64,000 bases of DNA from Roseateles_B flavus (GTDB taxonomy: Bacteria > Pseudomonadota > Gammaproteobacteria > Burkholderiales > Burkholderiaceae_C), in contig NZ_JBDPZC010000001.1 of assembly GCF_039872765.1 (NCBI RefSeq), positions 682,001 through 746,000 on the forward strand, read 5' to 3'. Positions 1 through 10,944 of this stretch are shown here, in pieces (position 1 is the stretch's first letter; every line of letters begins with the position of its first letter). A model generated the notes under the pieces. That model did no database searches, had not been told where the DNA came from, and saw only the letters and a list, made by a program, of their open reading frames with translations. The translations under genes and the position numbers were made by a program.

Positions 1-1026
1 GGTGTCGGCGGCACCGGCGTGGTGGGCTCGCTGCGGGCGGGGCGGGGCGCCGGCACCATCGGGCTGCGGGCGGACATGGACGCCCTGGCCTTGAGCGAGG
101 CCGCTCCGGGCCGTGCGCATGCCTCCGTCAACGCCGGCTGCATGCATGCCTGCGGGCATGACGGTCACATGGCCATGCTGCTGGGGGCGGCCCAGCTGCT
201 GGCCGCGCAGCGCGACTTCGACGGCACGGTGCGCTTCATCTTCCAGCCCGCCGAGGAGCACGGCCGGGGCGCCGCCGCCATGCTGGCGGACGGCCTGCTG
301 GAGCGATTTCCCATGGACGAGATCTATGGCGCCCACAACATCCCCGGCATGCCCGCCGGTCATTTCGCGACCCGCGTGGGCGGCCTGATGGCCAGCGAGG
401 ACAACTTCGTGATCCGCATCACCGGGCGCGGCGGCCATGCGGCGCGCCCCCACACGACCATCGACCCGCTGGTGATCGGCGCGGAGGTCGTGCTGGCGCT
501 GCAGACCGTGGTCGCCCGCTCGGTGGACCCGCGCCACCCGGCCGTGCTGTCCTGCACCGAGTTCGTCACCGACGGCATCCGCAACGCCATTGCGGGCGAG
601 GTGGTGATCAAGGGCGACACCCGCAGCTACGAGCCCGAGGTGCAGGCCCTGCTGGAGCGGCGCATCCGCGAACTCTGCGAGGGCATCTGCCACGCGCATG
701 GGGCGGGCTGCGCGGTCGAGTACACCCACGAGTTCGCGCCGACGGTGAACTGGGCCTCCTGCGTGCCGGTGGCGGTGCGGGCGGCGCTGGCCGTGGCCGG
801 GCCAGAGCGGGTGGATGCCGACACGCCGCCGCTGATGATCTCCGAGGACTTCGGCCGCTTCCTGCAGCACATCCCCGGCGCCTTCGTGTTCATCGGCAAT
901 GGCGAGGGCGAGGCAGACGGCGGCGTGCCACTGCACAACGCCCGCTACGACTTCAACGATCGCATCGTGCCCATCGGCGCGCGCTACTTCGCCGAGCTGG
1001 TCCGCCAGCGCCTGCCCGCGGCCTGA
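1..1026 (+). CDS. M20-family amidohydrolase (aminoacylase/hippurate-hydrolase type), 5' end outside window
   Basis: The reading frame is open from base 1, so the N-terminus lies upstream of the window. The visible 341 residues carry the M20 metal-centre signature C-G-H-D-G-H at bases 151-168, the general-base region QPAEEHGRG and a dimerisation-domain stretch rich in GRGGHAARPH. It ends LHNARYDFND, the usual C-terminal His segment of the M20D aminoacylase/carboxypeptidase group. Such enzymes hydrolyse N-acyl or N-aroyl amino acids in the cytoplasm with two divalent metals. The stop is only 45 bases before the ammonia-lyase/amidohydrolase fusion, so the two are probably one operon that releases and degrades amino acids carried as amides or ureides. 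The exact substrate cannot be read from the sequence. Confidence 0.9.
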   Translation, partial: GVGGTGVVGSLRAGRGAGTIGLRADMDALALSEAAPGRAHASVNAGCMHACGHDGHMAMLLGAAQLLAAQRDFDGTVRFIFQPAEEHGRGAAAMLADGLLERFPMDEIYGAHNIPGMPAGHFATRVGGLMASEDNFVIRITGRGGHAARPHTTIDPLVIGAEVVLALQTVVARSVDPRHPAVLSCTEFVTDGIRNAIAGEVVIKGDTRSYEPEVQALLERRIRELCEGICHAHGAGCAVEYTHEFAPTVNWASCVPVAVRAALAVAGPERVDADTPPLMISEDFGRFLQHIPGAFVFIGNGEGEADGGVPLHNARYDFNDRIVPIGARYFAELVRQRLPAA

Positions 1027-1071
1027 GCGGCCCGCCTGAGCCTTCCTCCTGCGCCTTCCTCCGAGCTCCCC

Positions 1072-3510
<2,439 letters not shown>

Positions 3511-3536
3511 GCCGCCTCCGGGCCGCCCATGACCGG

Positions 3537-3569
3537 CCCTCGACCCGCCCTCGACCCGCCCTCGACCCG
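3537..3569. repeat. Three tandem copies of an 11-bp unit
   Basis: The unit CCCTCGACCCG occurs three times head to tail without mismatch in the gap between the fusion gene and the AhpD-like gene. It is in no recognised gene. It may be simple slippage in GC-rich DNA. Confidence 0.8.
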
Positions 3570-3622
3570 CGTTACGCTCCACCCCCGGACCTTCCCCCAA
3601 CCCCGATCCCGCAAGGAGCGCC

Positions 3623-4207
3623 ATGTCCACCCCTGCCCCGTTCAGCATCAGCCGCTTCCCCGTGCCCGAGCTCGCGGACCTGCCCGAGGACCTCCGCGCG
3701 CGCATCCTCGCCGTGCAGGAGAAGTCGGGCTTCGTGCCCCATGTCTTCCTGGTGCTGGCCCACCGGCCCGACGAGTTCCGCGCTTTCTTCGCCTATCACG
3801 ACGCCCTGATGGACAAGCCCGGCGCGCTGAGCAAGGCCGAGCGCGAGATGATCGTGGTCGCCACCAGCAGCGCCAACCAGTGCCAGTACTGCGTCGTCGC
3901 GCATGGAGCCATCCTGCGCATCCGGGCGAAGAACCCGCTGATCGCGGACCAGGTCGCCATCAACTACCGCAAGGCCGACATCACGCCCCGCCAGAAGGCC
4001 ATGCTGGACTTCGCGATGAAGGTGTCGACCGCCTCGCATGCCGTGGGTGACGAGGACTTCGCGGCCTTGCAGGCCCAGGGCTTCGGCATGGAGGAGGCCT
4101 GGGATATCGCGGCCATCGCCGCCTTCTTCGGCCTCTCCAACCGCATGGCCAACGTCAGCAGCATGCGGCCCAATGACGAGTTCTACACCCTGGGTCGCGG
4201 GGGCTGA
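3623..4207 (+). CDS. AhpD-like peroxidase-related protein (carboxymuconolactone decarboxylase fold)
   Basis: The 194-residue protein has the AhpD-type redox motif C87-Q-Y-C90 followed by H94, preceded by the proton-relay glutamate region KAEREM, and matches in length and wording the peroxidase-related subgroup of the carboxymuconolactone decarboxylase superfamily (start ISRFPVPELADLPEDLRARI). Members reduce peroxides through the CxxC pair, but many have no tested function. The start ATG follows an AAGGAG ribosome site at an ordinary distance. It sits 112 bases after the catabolic fusion gene and 74 bases before a DUF900 hydrolase and is probably transcribed on its own. Confidence 0.85.
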   Translation: MSTPAPFSISRFPVPELADLPEDLRARILAVQEKSGFVPHVFLVLAHRPDEFRAFFAYHDALMDKPGALSKAEREMIVVATSSANQCQYCVVAHGAILRIRAKNPLIADQVAINYRKADITPRQKAMLDFAMKVSTASHAVGDEDFAALQAQGFGMEEAWDIAAIAAFFGLSNRMANVSSMRPNDEFYTLGRGG

Positions 4208-4281
4208 CGGCGGCGCCGGCGCCGGGCGGTCCGCCGAAACTCGATTAGGCTTGCGCCACGCTCACCGCCAGGGGTTTCGCC

Positions 4282-5532
4282 ATGCAGCTCTGCGTCTACT
4301 TCGCCACCAACCGGGGCCACGAAGGGCCGGAACGGTTCGCGCCCCGGCGCTACGGCAGCCGCTTCTCCAGCGACGGCATGGAGAACCTGCGCTTCGGGCG
4401 GGTGCTCTTCGAGGCTGACGAAGTGCAGGTGAGGGCGCTGCTGGACCAGCGCCGCGAGCACACCGGCGCGGGCGACGGCGAGGCGCTGCAGGACTACCTC
4501 GGCAAGTGCGTCGCCGCCAGCCAGCGCATCGAGTGCTACCAGGAAAGCATCCCCGATCATCAGGTCAACGAGCGGGCCCAGGGGCAGGCCGTGAAGCTGG
4601 GTTCCGCCGCCCTGTTCTCCGAGCTGCAGCAAGACATGCAGCAGGGGCGCGACCTGCTGGTGCTGGTGCATGGCTTCAACGTCAGCTGGGAGGAGGCGGT
4701 GGCCACGGCCGCGGCCTTCGAGGCCATGGTCAACCGCGTGGAGCCCGCGCTGGACGAGGGCCTGCCGGCCAAGTCGGTGCGCGTGCTGCTCTTCACCTGG
4801 CCCAGTGACGGCGCGGCACTGCCCTGGGCCAGCTACAAGAGCGACCGCGCCGATGCCCGCGGCACCTCGGGTGCGCTGGGGCGGGCCTTCCTGAAGCTGC
4901 GCGACCAGCTGCATGCGCTGGGCCGCGAGGTGCGCCAGAACAGCTCGCGCGTGCGGGCGCTGCGTGAGGCCATGGCCGATCGCCCGCAGGCCGAGGTCGA
5001 GCGCGCCATCGCGCAGCTGGAGGCCACCGAGCTGTGCGGCCAGAAGCTGCACCTGCTCGCGCACTCCATGGGCAACTACGTGCTGCAGAACGCGCTGGCA
5101 CGGGTCTATGAATTCAGCCCGGGGAACCAGCTGCCGCGCCTCTTCGACAACGTCTTCCTCTGCGCGCCCGACGTCGACGACGACGCCCTGGAAGGCGAGG
5201 CCCCGCTGGCCCGGGTGCACCAGGTCTCGCAGTCGGTGGCGATCTATCACAACCGCAACGACATGGCGCTGAAGATCTCGGACTACACCAAGGGCAACCC
5301 CGACCGCCTGGGGCAGGGCGGGGCCGCGCGGCCGCAGCTGCTGCACCAGAAGGTCTACCAGGTGGACTGCGCGGCCCTGGTCACCGGCCTGACGCAGCAC
5401 AGCTACTACACCAACGGGCTGGTGGCCCGTGACATCCGGCTTGCGCTGTCAGGCCTGACGCCGCGGGAGCGCGGCCTGCAGGGCACCGGCCAGGCGCCCA
5501 ACACCTGGGCCCTGGCCCGCCGCCCGTGCTGA
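4282..5532 (+). CDS. DUF900 alpha/beta hydrolase
   Basis: A 416-residue alpha/beta hydrolase of the DUF900 type. The oxyanion strand is LLVLVHGFNVSWEE, and the nucleophile elbow is AHSMGNY with Ser262. An acidic residue follows in CAPDVDDDALE, and the likely catalytic histidine is in TQHSYYTNG near the C-terminus. The N-terminus (MQLCVYFATNRGHEG) is the typical family start, so the ATG is secure. A long charged insert (about residues 195-250) separates the two halves of the hydrolase core. DUF900 proteins are esterase-like enzymes of unknown substrate. No signal peptide is visible. The neighbours give no clear functional link. Confidence 0.85.
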   Translation: MQLCVYFATNRGHEGPERFAPRRYGSRFSSDGMENLRFGRVLFEADEVQVRALLDQRREHTGAGDGEALQDYLGKCVAASQRIECYQESIPDHQVNERAQGQAVKLGSAALFSELQQDMQQGRDLLVLVHGFNVSWEEAVATAAAFEAMVNRVEPALDEGLPAKSVRVLLFTWPSDGAALPWASYKSDRADARGTSGALGRAFLKLRDQLHALGREVRQNSSRVRALREAMADRPQAEVERAIAQLEATELCGQKLHLLAHSMGNYVLQNALARVYEFSPGNQLPRLFDNVFLCAPDVDDDALEGEAPLARVHQVSQSVAIYHNRNDMALKISDYTKGNPDRLGQGGAARPQLLHQKVYQVDCAALVTGLTQHSYYTNGLVARDIRLALSGLTPRERGLQGTGQAPNTWALARRPC

Positions 5533-5665
5533 GCCCCGGGCGGTGCGGTTCGTGCCGCGCGGCAGGGTCGGCAGGGCCTGCCGAGGCCCGTCCGGGCAGG
5601 CCCTGGCGCCTTTCCGTGATAATTCGGCCCCTTTGCCCCCTTCGGGCGTCAACGGAAGCATTTGC

Positions 5666-5941
5666 ATGAACAAGAGTGAACTGATCGACAGCATCGCCAC
5701 CAAGGCCGGCATCACCCGCGCCGCCGCCGGTACGGCTCTGGAAGCCACGCTGGCCAGCATCAGCGAGGCCCTGGTGGCTGGCGATGCCATCGCCCTGGTG
5801 GGCTTCGGCACCTTCAAGGTGAGCGAGCGCGCCGCCCGCACCGGCAAGAACCCCGCCACCGGTGCCACCCTGGAAATCGCCGCCTCCAAGTCGGCCAAGT
5901 TCACGCCGGGCAAGTCCCTGAAGGACGCGCTGAACGCCTGA
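5666..5941 (+). CDS. HU-family histone-like DNA-binding protein
   Basis: A 91-residue HU protein with the family start MNKSELI, the conserved centre GFGTFKVSERAARTGKNPATG (DNA-binding arm) and the ending FTPGKSLKDALN. It is a nucleoid protein that binds and bends DNA as a dimer. The frame is open further upstream, but the ATG at 5666 is chosen because it gives exactly the HU N-terminus. A GATAAT element at 5618-5623 in the leader is a plausible -10 box. The gene is monocistronic and closes with the strong terminator at 5963. Confidence 0.96.
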   Translation: MNKSELIDSIATKAGITRAAAGTALEATLASISEALVAGDAIALVGFGTFKVSERAARTGKNPATGATLEIAASKSAKFTPGKSLKDALNA

Positions 5942-5962
5942 GCGTTCCGGCGCTGACGTCCC

Positions 5963-5996
5963 GGGCCGGTCCGCCTCGTGCGGACCGGCCCTTGTC
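5963..5996 (+). terminator. Rho-independent terminator of the HU gene
   Basis: A perfect 12-bp stem (GGGCCGGTCCGC paired with GCGGACCGGCCC) with a 5-base loop is followed by a short T-containing tail (TTGTCATTT). It starts 22 bases after the HU stop. Read from the other strand it lacks a T-run, so it serves the plus-strand gene. Confidence 0.85.
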
Positions 5997-6050
5997 ATTT
6001 CTGCCGGACCGACTTCTGCGGTGCCGGCCCGTGGCACGTCTGCCGGGCCG

Positions 6051-8081
6051 TCAGGAGGCGAGGCCGGCCTTGGCACGCCAGAAGGCGGCATCCAGTGGCA
6101 GGGCCGCGCCATTGCGCTCGTTGACCAGCCACAGCTGGCGGCCGTCCGGGCTGAGGCGCTGGACCTCGCCCGTGACACGGCCGGCGCTGACCCGCAGGCC
6201 CAGGGCATTGCGCGGAAACGCCGGTGCCGCGGCCAGGACCTGCAGGGGGATGACGGCGCGGCGGTCGTCGGCCAGGCGCAGGCGCTGCACCAGCGGGGCC
6301 AGCAGCGGGCTGGCGGCATCCGCGTCGGAGAGGTACAGCAGCACCTTGGCCTGCGCCCGGCTGAGGGCCACGTTGAGCAGGCGGCGGGCGTCTTGCGTCT
6401 GCAGGAAGGGCAGCTTGGCGTCCACCGGGTCGAAGAAGACCACCGGGGCCTCGCTGCCCTGGGCCCGGTGCACCGTGCTGACGCGCACGCCCTCGGCCTC
6501 GGCAATGCCCCGGGCCTCGAGACCGCGCCGGATCAGCGCGCGCTGGGCGCGGAAGGGCGTGAGCACCACCAGCTCGCGGGGCTGCCAGGTGCCGCTCTCC
6601 AGGGCCAGGGCAACGGCCTCGACCACGGCCTCGGCCGAGGCCGGCCGCTGCGGTCCGTGGTCCTGGGCCGACCAGCGCCCGGGGCCCTTCACCGGCCGCA
6701 CGATCACGTGGTCCGCGGCAGGCAGGTCCGCCAGCGGGCGCTGGCGCCGGGCCAGCCACTCCGGGGTCTGCAGCGCATCGGTGGCGACCTTCAGCGCGCC
6801 CTCGTAGAACACCTCGCTGACCAGGGCGCAGATGGGCGGGGCCATGCGCGACTGCTCGTCCAGCAGCACCACGGACGGACCCTGGTGCGGCATGTCGGCA
6901 AAGGCCGAGCGGCCCAGCCAGCGCTGGGCGGCGGGCTCGCGGCTGCGCAGCACGGGCGCCAGCTGCTGCGGGTCGCCCGCGAACAGGGCCGCGGCGCCCA
7001 GGGGCATCAGCAGCAGGGTCTGGGCCAGGCTCAGCTGGCTGGCTTCGTCGAAGACCAGCAGGTCGAAGGGCGGCTCGCCGGCACCACGCTCGTCCAGCGA
7101 GCGCAGCAGGCCCAGGCCGGCCGTCGCGCGGCTGGCCGTCATGGCGGCCAGGCGGGCCTGGCGCAAGGCGCGGCGGGTGTCGGCGCGCTGCTGCTCGCGC
7201 AGGCCCGCGAGGCGGTCGCTCCAGGCCTTGAGCGCCTGCGCATCCCCGCTGCGCGGGCGGGCCGCCTCCACGCGGCTGAGCGTGGCCAGCAGGGCCGGGT
7301 CGGAGCCCGGCAGCAGGTGCTCCCGGCCCTCGTAGGCGGCGGGGTCGAAGCGCGTGCCCAGGCGCTGCAGCGCGCCGCGCAGGGCCTCGCGCCGGCCCTT
7401 CTGCAGGGCCTTGTCGACGGCGATCAGGGCCTGGTCCACCGCCTGGTTGGTGGCCGAGACCAGGAGGATGCGGGCGGTCGGCCGGCTGTCGAGGTACTCG
7501 GCCAGCAGCACGCCCAGGGTGGTGGTCTTGCCCGTGCCGGGCGGGCCCCACAGATAGCCGCAGCGCTGCGTGGGCAGGGTCTGCAGGGCTCGGCGCTGGG
7601 CCTCGCGCAGCCAGCGAAAAGGGGCGCCGCTGAGGGCCGGGCCGGGCGGCGCGGCTTCCGGGCGCGAGAGGGCGGGCCGCAGCGCCAGGGCGGCCTCGGC
7701 CCAGGGGGTGTCCCAGGCCGCCTCGACCAGGGCCTTGAGGAAGCGCGGCGGATACAGGCGGATCAGCTGCTCCGGCCCTGGCGGCGCGCTGCTGGCGTTC
7801 TGCAGCAGCAGCTGGTCTTCCTCCAGCCGCAGGGCCAGCACGCTGGCATGGCCCTTGACGGGGGCGCCCCACCAGGCGGAGGCGCCGTCCAGGCTGTCGT
7901 CCAGCAGGCCCAGGGCCGCGGCCTGGCCGGGCGGCTGGCCCTCGGCAAAGACATAGCCCGGCTCCAGCGTCACGCGCCACAGCGCGCCCTCGCGCTCGCT
8001 GCGCAGGACCTTGAAGTCGTAGTACTCGGGCGTGGCGGCCAGCTCGGCGTCCAGGGCGGCCCGCAGGTCGGCCAGGCTCAC
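6051..8081 (-). CDS. Superfamily 1 DNA/RNA helicase, UPF1-like AAA domain protein
   Basis: The 676-residue protein has an uncharacterised N-terminal domain of about 160 residues, then helicase motifs: Q-like region (EAQRRAL), Walker A GPPGTGKTTT with K185, a motif Ia stretch (ILLVSATNQAVDQ), Walker B LLVFDEASQL, motif III GDPQQLAP, and C-terminal motifs RMAPPICALVSEVF and STVHRAQGSEAPVVFFD. This is the UPF1/Dna2-like branch of SF1. No nuclease domain is visible. The start is GTG and overlaps the tetR stop by four bases (GTGA), so its translation is coupled to tetR. The role is unknown: repair, RNA metabolism or defence are all possible. Confidence 0.88.
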   Translation of the reverse strand: MSLADLRAALDAELAATPEYYDFKVLRSEREGALWRVTLEPGYVFAEGQPPGQAAALGLLDDSLDGASAWWGAPVKGHASVLALRLEEDQLLLQNASSAPPGPEQLIRLYPPRFLKALVEAAWDTPWAEAALALRPALSRPEAAPPGPALSGAPFRWLREAQRRALQTLPTQRCGYLWGPPGTGKTTTLGVLLAEYLDSRPTARILLVSATNQAVDQALIAVDKALQKGRREALRGALQRLGTRFDPAAYEGREHLLPGSDPALLATLSRVEAARPRSGDAQALKAWSDRLAGLREQQRADTRRALRQARLAAMTASRATAGLGLLRSLDERGAGEPPFDLLVFDEASQLSLAQTLLLMPLGAAALFAGDPQQLAPVLRSREPAAQRWLGRSAFADMPHQGPSVVLLDEQSRMAPPICALVSEVFYEGALKVATDALQTPEWLARRQRPLADLPAADHVIVRPVKGPGRWSAQDHGPQRPASAEAVVEAVALALESGTWQPRELVVLTPFRAQRALIRRGLEARGIAEAEGVRVSTVHRAQGSEAPVVFFDPVDAKLPFLQTQDARRLLNVALSRAQAKVLLYLSDADAASPLLAPLVQRLRLADDRRAVIPLQVLAAAPAFPRNALGLRVSAGRVTGEVQRLSPDGRQLWLVNERNGAALPLDAAFWRAKAGLAS

Positions 8082-8722
8082 TGCGCCGCGGGTGTGCCCA
8101 GGCCCTGGAAGGTGCTGGCCATCACCCAGTCGATGATCTGGGCATGGGTGTACTGGCCGGAGTCCTTGAGCAGGCCCACGACGGGGTCGCAGGCGCGCGC
8201 GAAGAGGGTGTAGAGCACCATCTCCGGCGGGAACCGGTCCTGGATCTGCCCGCTGGTCTGGGCCTCGGCGATCCAGATGCTGAGCCGGTTGCTGAGGGAC
8301 AGCAGGCGGTCCATGTAGTCGTCGTTGGACTGCAGGGAGGTGCTGAGGCTGGTGTTCTGCGCGGGCAGGGACGGCATCTCGCCCTCCAGCTGGGTCTGCA
8401 TGGCCCAGCGGGTGACGGCCTCCAGCTGCGCGCGCGCGCTGACCGGCTCGGCCGAGCTGGCGGCCTGCTCGCGCAGGCCGTCCACGAAGGCCAGGGCCCG
8501 GTCCAGCACGGCCACCATGGCGGCCCCGGCCAGCTCCTCCTTCGAGGCAAAGAGCTTGTAGAGGCTGGCCTTGGCCATGCCGGCCTCGGCGGCCACCTCA
8601 TCCACCGTCATGGCGTCATAGCCCTTGGTCGCCAGCAGGCGGTTCACTGCCGTGACGATGGCTTCCTGGCGCATGCGCTGCACCTGCTCTCGGATCGAAG
8701 GTCGGGCTCCCATGGCCTGCAT
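8078..8722 (-). CDS. TetR/AcrR-family transcriptional regulator
   Basis: A 214-residue TetR protein. Residues 15-65 hold the N-terminal helix-turn-helix with the family pattern AVNRLLATKGYDAMTVDEVA followed by AGMAKASLYKLFASKEEL. The rest is an all-helical ligand-binding domain without recognisable specificity. It is transcribed away from the lipid operon that starts at 8855 and shares a 132-base intergenic region with it, where a palindrome is present (8788-8803). By the usual logic of divergent TetR genes it should repress itself and that operon. The helicase gene is coupled to its 3' end. Confidence 0.92.
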   Translation of the reverse strand: MQAMGARPSIREQVQRMRQEAIVTAVNRLLATKGYDAMTVDEVAAEAGMAKASLYKLFASKEELAGAAMVAVLDRALAFVDGLREQAASSAEPVSARAQLEAVTRWAMQTQLEGEMPSLPAQNTSLSTSLQSNDDYMDRLLSLSNRLSIWIAEAQTSGQIQDRFPPEMVLYTLFARACDPVVGLLKDSGQYTHAQIIDWVMASTFQGLGTPAAQ

Positions 8723-8787
8723 TCTAGACCGGCTGGGGTGTCGTAAATACCCGATAGTGCAAAATTGAGACTGGCGAGTTATATTTC

Positions 8788-8803
8788 TGAACTAATGAGT
8801 TCA
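8788..8803. promoter_or_regulatory. Candidate TetR operator
   Basis: TGAACT-AATG-AGTTCA is an inverted repeat with perfect 6-bp arms. It lies in an A/T-rich patch (ATATTT before, CATAAATT after) midway between the divergent tetR and flavin oxidoreductase genes, about 50 bases before the latter's ATG. Size and position fit a TetR-family operator over the promoter. Binding is inferred. Confidence 0.5.
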
Positions 8804-8854
8804 TAAATTGGCCGACCGGGTACAGCCGGCGGTCCTGCAACAGGGAGCAGGCCC

Positions 8855-10174
8855 ATGCGACGCATCGCAGTCATTGGTTCCGGGGTGGCGGGTCTGGCGG
8901 CCGCCTGGCGCTTGAGCGCGCCGGGCGCGCCCCATCGCGTGACCCTGTTCGAGGCGGACAGCCACTTCGGCGGCCACGCCCACACGGTGGACCTGTGCCT
9001 GGACGGCGTCAGCCATGGCGTGGACACGGGCTTCCTGGTCTTCAACCACCGCACCTATCCCCTGCTGACCGAGCTGTTCCAGACGCTGGGGGTCGAGACG
9101 GCGGCTTCGGACATGTCCTTCTCGGTGCAGGTGCCCCACAGCGATGGCCGCGAGGGCCTGGAGTGGAGCGGCAGCTCGCTCAACACCGTCTTCGCGCAGC
9201 GCCGCAACCTGCTGCGGCCGGACTTCTGGCGCCTGCTGGGCGAGATCCTGCGCTTCAACCGGCTCTGCACGGACCTGGCCGTCCGCGGGGACGAGGTCCA
9301 GCTGGACGGCACCATCGAGGACTTCCTCGCCGGGCATCAGTTCGATCGTGCCTTCCAGGACCACTACCTGCTGCCCATGGTGGGCTGCATCTGGAGCTGC
9401 CCCACGGACCAGATGCTGCGCTTCCCCATCCGCACCCTGATCCGCTTCTGTCACAACCACGGGCTCATCCAGGTCAACGACCGCCCGCAATGGCACACCG
9501 TGCGCGGCGGCTCGCGCCAGTATGTGCGCCAGCTGCTGCAGCGCCTGAACGACGCCCGCCTGAACATGCCGGTGCTGGGCGTGCAGCGCCAGGCCCAGGG
9601 GGCGCGGGTGCTGACGGTGCAGGGGGCGGAGTCCTTCGACGCCGTGGTCATGGCCTGCCACACCGACCAGGCCCTGGCCCTGCTGGGCGACGACGCCACG
9701 CCCGAGGAGCGCGCCCTGCTCGGTGCCATCCGCTACCAGCCCAACGAGGCCGTGCTGCACACCGATGCCTCAGTGCTGCCGCGGCGCCGTCTGGCCTGGG
9801 CCGCCTGGAACTACGAGCGCGCGGCCGAGGCCGGCCGGGAGGGCGCCCAGGTCTGCCTGCACTACCTGCTCAACCGCCTGCAGCCGTTGCCCTGGGCACA
9901 GCCGGTGGTGGTTTCGCTGAACCCCGCCCGCCCGATCGACGAGCGCCAGGTCCACCGCCGCATCAGCTACGCCCACCCGGTGTTCGACCGGGCGGCCATG
10001 CAGGCCCAGGGCCGGCTGCCGCAGCTGCAGGGCCAGCGTCACACCTGGTTCTGCGGCGCCTGGAGCGGCTATGGCTTCCATGAGGACGGCCTGCGCTCGG
10101 GCTTCGAGGTGGCCGATGCCGTGCAAGCCAAGCTGGCCCGGCGCGACGCCCTGGCGGAACGGGGGGCTGCATGA
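8855..10174 (+). CDS. FAD-dependent amine-oxidase-like oxidoreductase of the lipid operon
   Basis: A 439-residue flavoprotein with an N-terminal dinucleotide-binding motif GSGVAGLAAAWRL (residues 8-20), followed by the FAD-contact segment FEADSHFGGHAHTVD and a C-terminal FAD motif ending FCGAWSGYGFHEDGLRSG. It matches the predicted NAD/FAD-binding proteins that regularly stand next to DUF1365 and cyclopropane-fatty-acid-synthase-like genes. In Rhodobacter-type gene sets such flavoproteins act with the methyltransferase on membrane-lipid acyl chains; a desaturase or oxidase role here is inference. It is the first gene of the operon and overlaps the DUF1365 gene by four bases (ATGA). Confidence 0.9.
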   Translation: MRRIAVIGSGVAGLAAAWRLSAPGAPHRVTLFEADSHFGGHAHTVDLCLDGVSHGVDTGFLVFNHRTYPLLTELFQTLGVETAASDMSFSVQVPHSDGREGLEWSGSSLNTVFAQRRNLLRPDFWRLLGEILRFNRLCTDLAVRGDEVQLDGTIEDFLAGHQFDRAFQDHYLLPMVGCIWSCPTDQMLRFPIRTLIRFCHNHGLIQVNDRPQWHTVRGGSRQYVRQLLQRLNDARLNMPVLGVQRQAQGARVLTVQGAESFDAVVMACHTDQALALLGDDATPEERALLGAIRYQPNEAVLHTDASVLPRRRLAWAAWNYERAAEAGREGAQVCLHYLLNRLQPLPWAQPVVVSLNPARPIDERQVHRRISYAHPVFDRAAMQAQGRLPQLQGQRHTWFCGAWSGYGFHEDGLRSGFEVADAVQAKLARRDALAERGAA

Positions 10175-10944
10175 GCCCGCCCGGCGCCCAGCTGGGCCTG
10201 GGGACGGTGTGGCACCGTCGCCTGCGGCCGGCCCTGCATGCCTTCCATTACCCTGGCTACTTCCTGCTGCTGCCTCTGCGCCAGCTGCGCGCCAGGCCCT
10301 GTGACGCCCTGCGGCGCAACCGCCGCGGCCTGCTGAGCTTCCACGACCGGGACCATGGCGACGGCGGCGGCGATGCCCTGGCCTGGTTCGACCGCCTGCT
10401 GCTGGCAGAAGGCGTGTCCGACGCCACCGGCGAAGTCTGGCTGCAGACCTTCCCGCGCGTGCTGGGCTTTGCCTTCAAGCCTGTGAGCTTCTGGTACGCC
10501 CACCGCGAAGACGGCAGCCTGGCCGCGGTGGTGGCGGAGGTCAATAACACCTTCGGTGAGCGTCACGTCTATCTGCTGGACGGGCCTGGCCTGGCCTTCG
10601 GGCAGCCGCAGTCGGCGCGCAAGGTCTTCCATGTCTCGCCGTTTTGCCGCGTCGAGGGGGACTACACCTTCCGCTTCGACCGGCGCCTGGATGCGCAGGG
10701 GCAGCCCGCCTGGTGCCGGGCCGCCGTGGACCTGCGCGATGCCCAGGGCCTGTTGCTGCAGACCAGCCAGGCCGGCCTGCTGCAGCCGCTCACGCCCGGC
10801 GCCGTCCGTCGTGCCTTCTGGGGCCTGCCCTTGATGACCTTCGGCGTGGTGCTGCGCATCCACTGGCAGGCGCTGCGCCTTCTGTGCAAGCGCGTGCCCT
10901 TCTTCTCCAAGCCATCCGCCCCGTCTGAACTGGTGAGTCGATGA
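10171..10944 (+). CDS. DUF1365 family protein
   Basis: A 257-residue DUF1365 protein: the family hallmarks GTVWHRRLRPALHAFHYP at the start, the central FPRVLGFAFKPVSFWY and EVNNTFGERHVYLL segments, and KVFHVSPFCRVEGDY are all present. Function is not established; the family is almost always found between the flavin oxidoreductase and the cyclopropane-synthase-like gene, as here, and is thought to take part in modification of unsaturated acyl chains. It overlaps both neighbours by four bases, so the three are tightly coupled. Hydrophobic stretches near residues 28-45 and 210-230 could associate with membrane. Confidence 0.92.
   Translation: MSPPGAQLGLGTVWHRRLRPALHAFHYPGYFLLLPLRQLRARPCDALRRNRRGLLSFHDRDHGDGGGDALAWFDRLLLAEGVSDATGEVWLQTFPRVLGFAFKPVSFWYAHREDGSLAAVVAEVNNTFGERHVYLLDGPGLAFGQPQSARKVFHVSPFCRVEGDYTFRFDRRLDAQGQPAWCRAAVDLRDAQGLLLQTSQAGLLQPLTPGAVRRAFWGLPLMTFGVVLRIHWQALRLLCKRVPFFSKPSAPSELVSR

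Noticed and set aside
5995..8213. Long overlapping frames on both strands over the helicase gene
   Set aside because: Only the 6051-8081 minus frame carries helicase motifs in correct order; the others are Arg/Gly/Pro-rich shadows.
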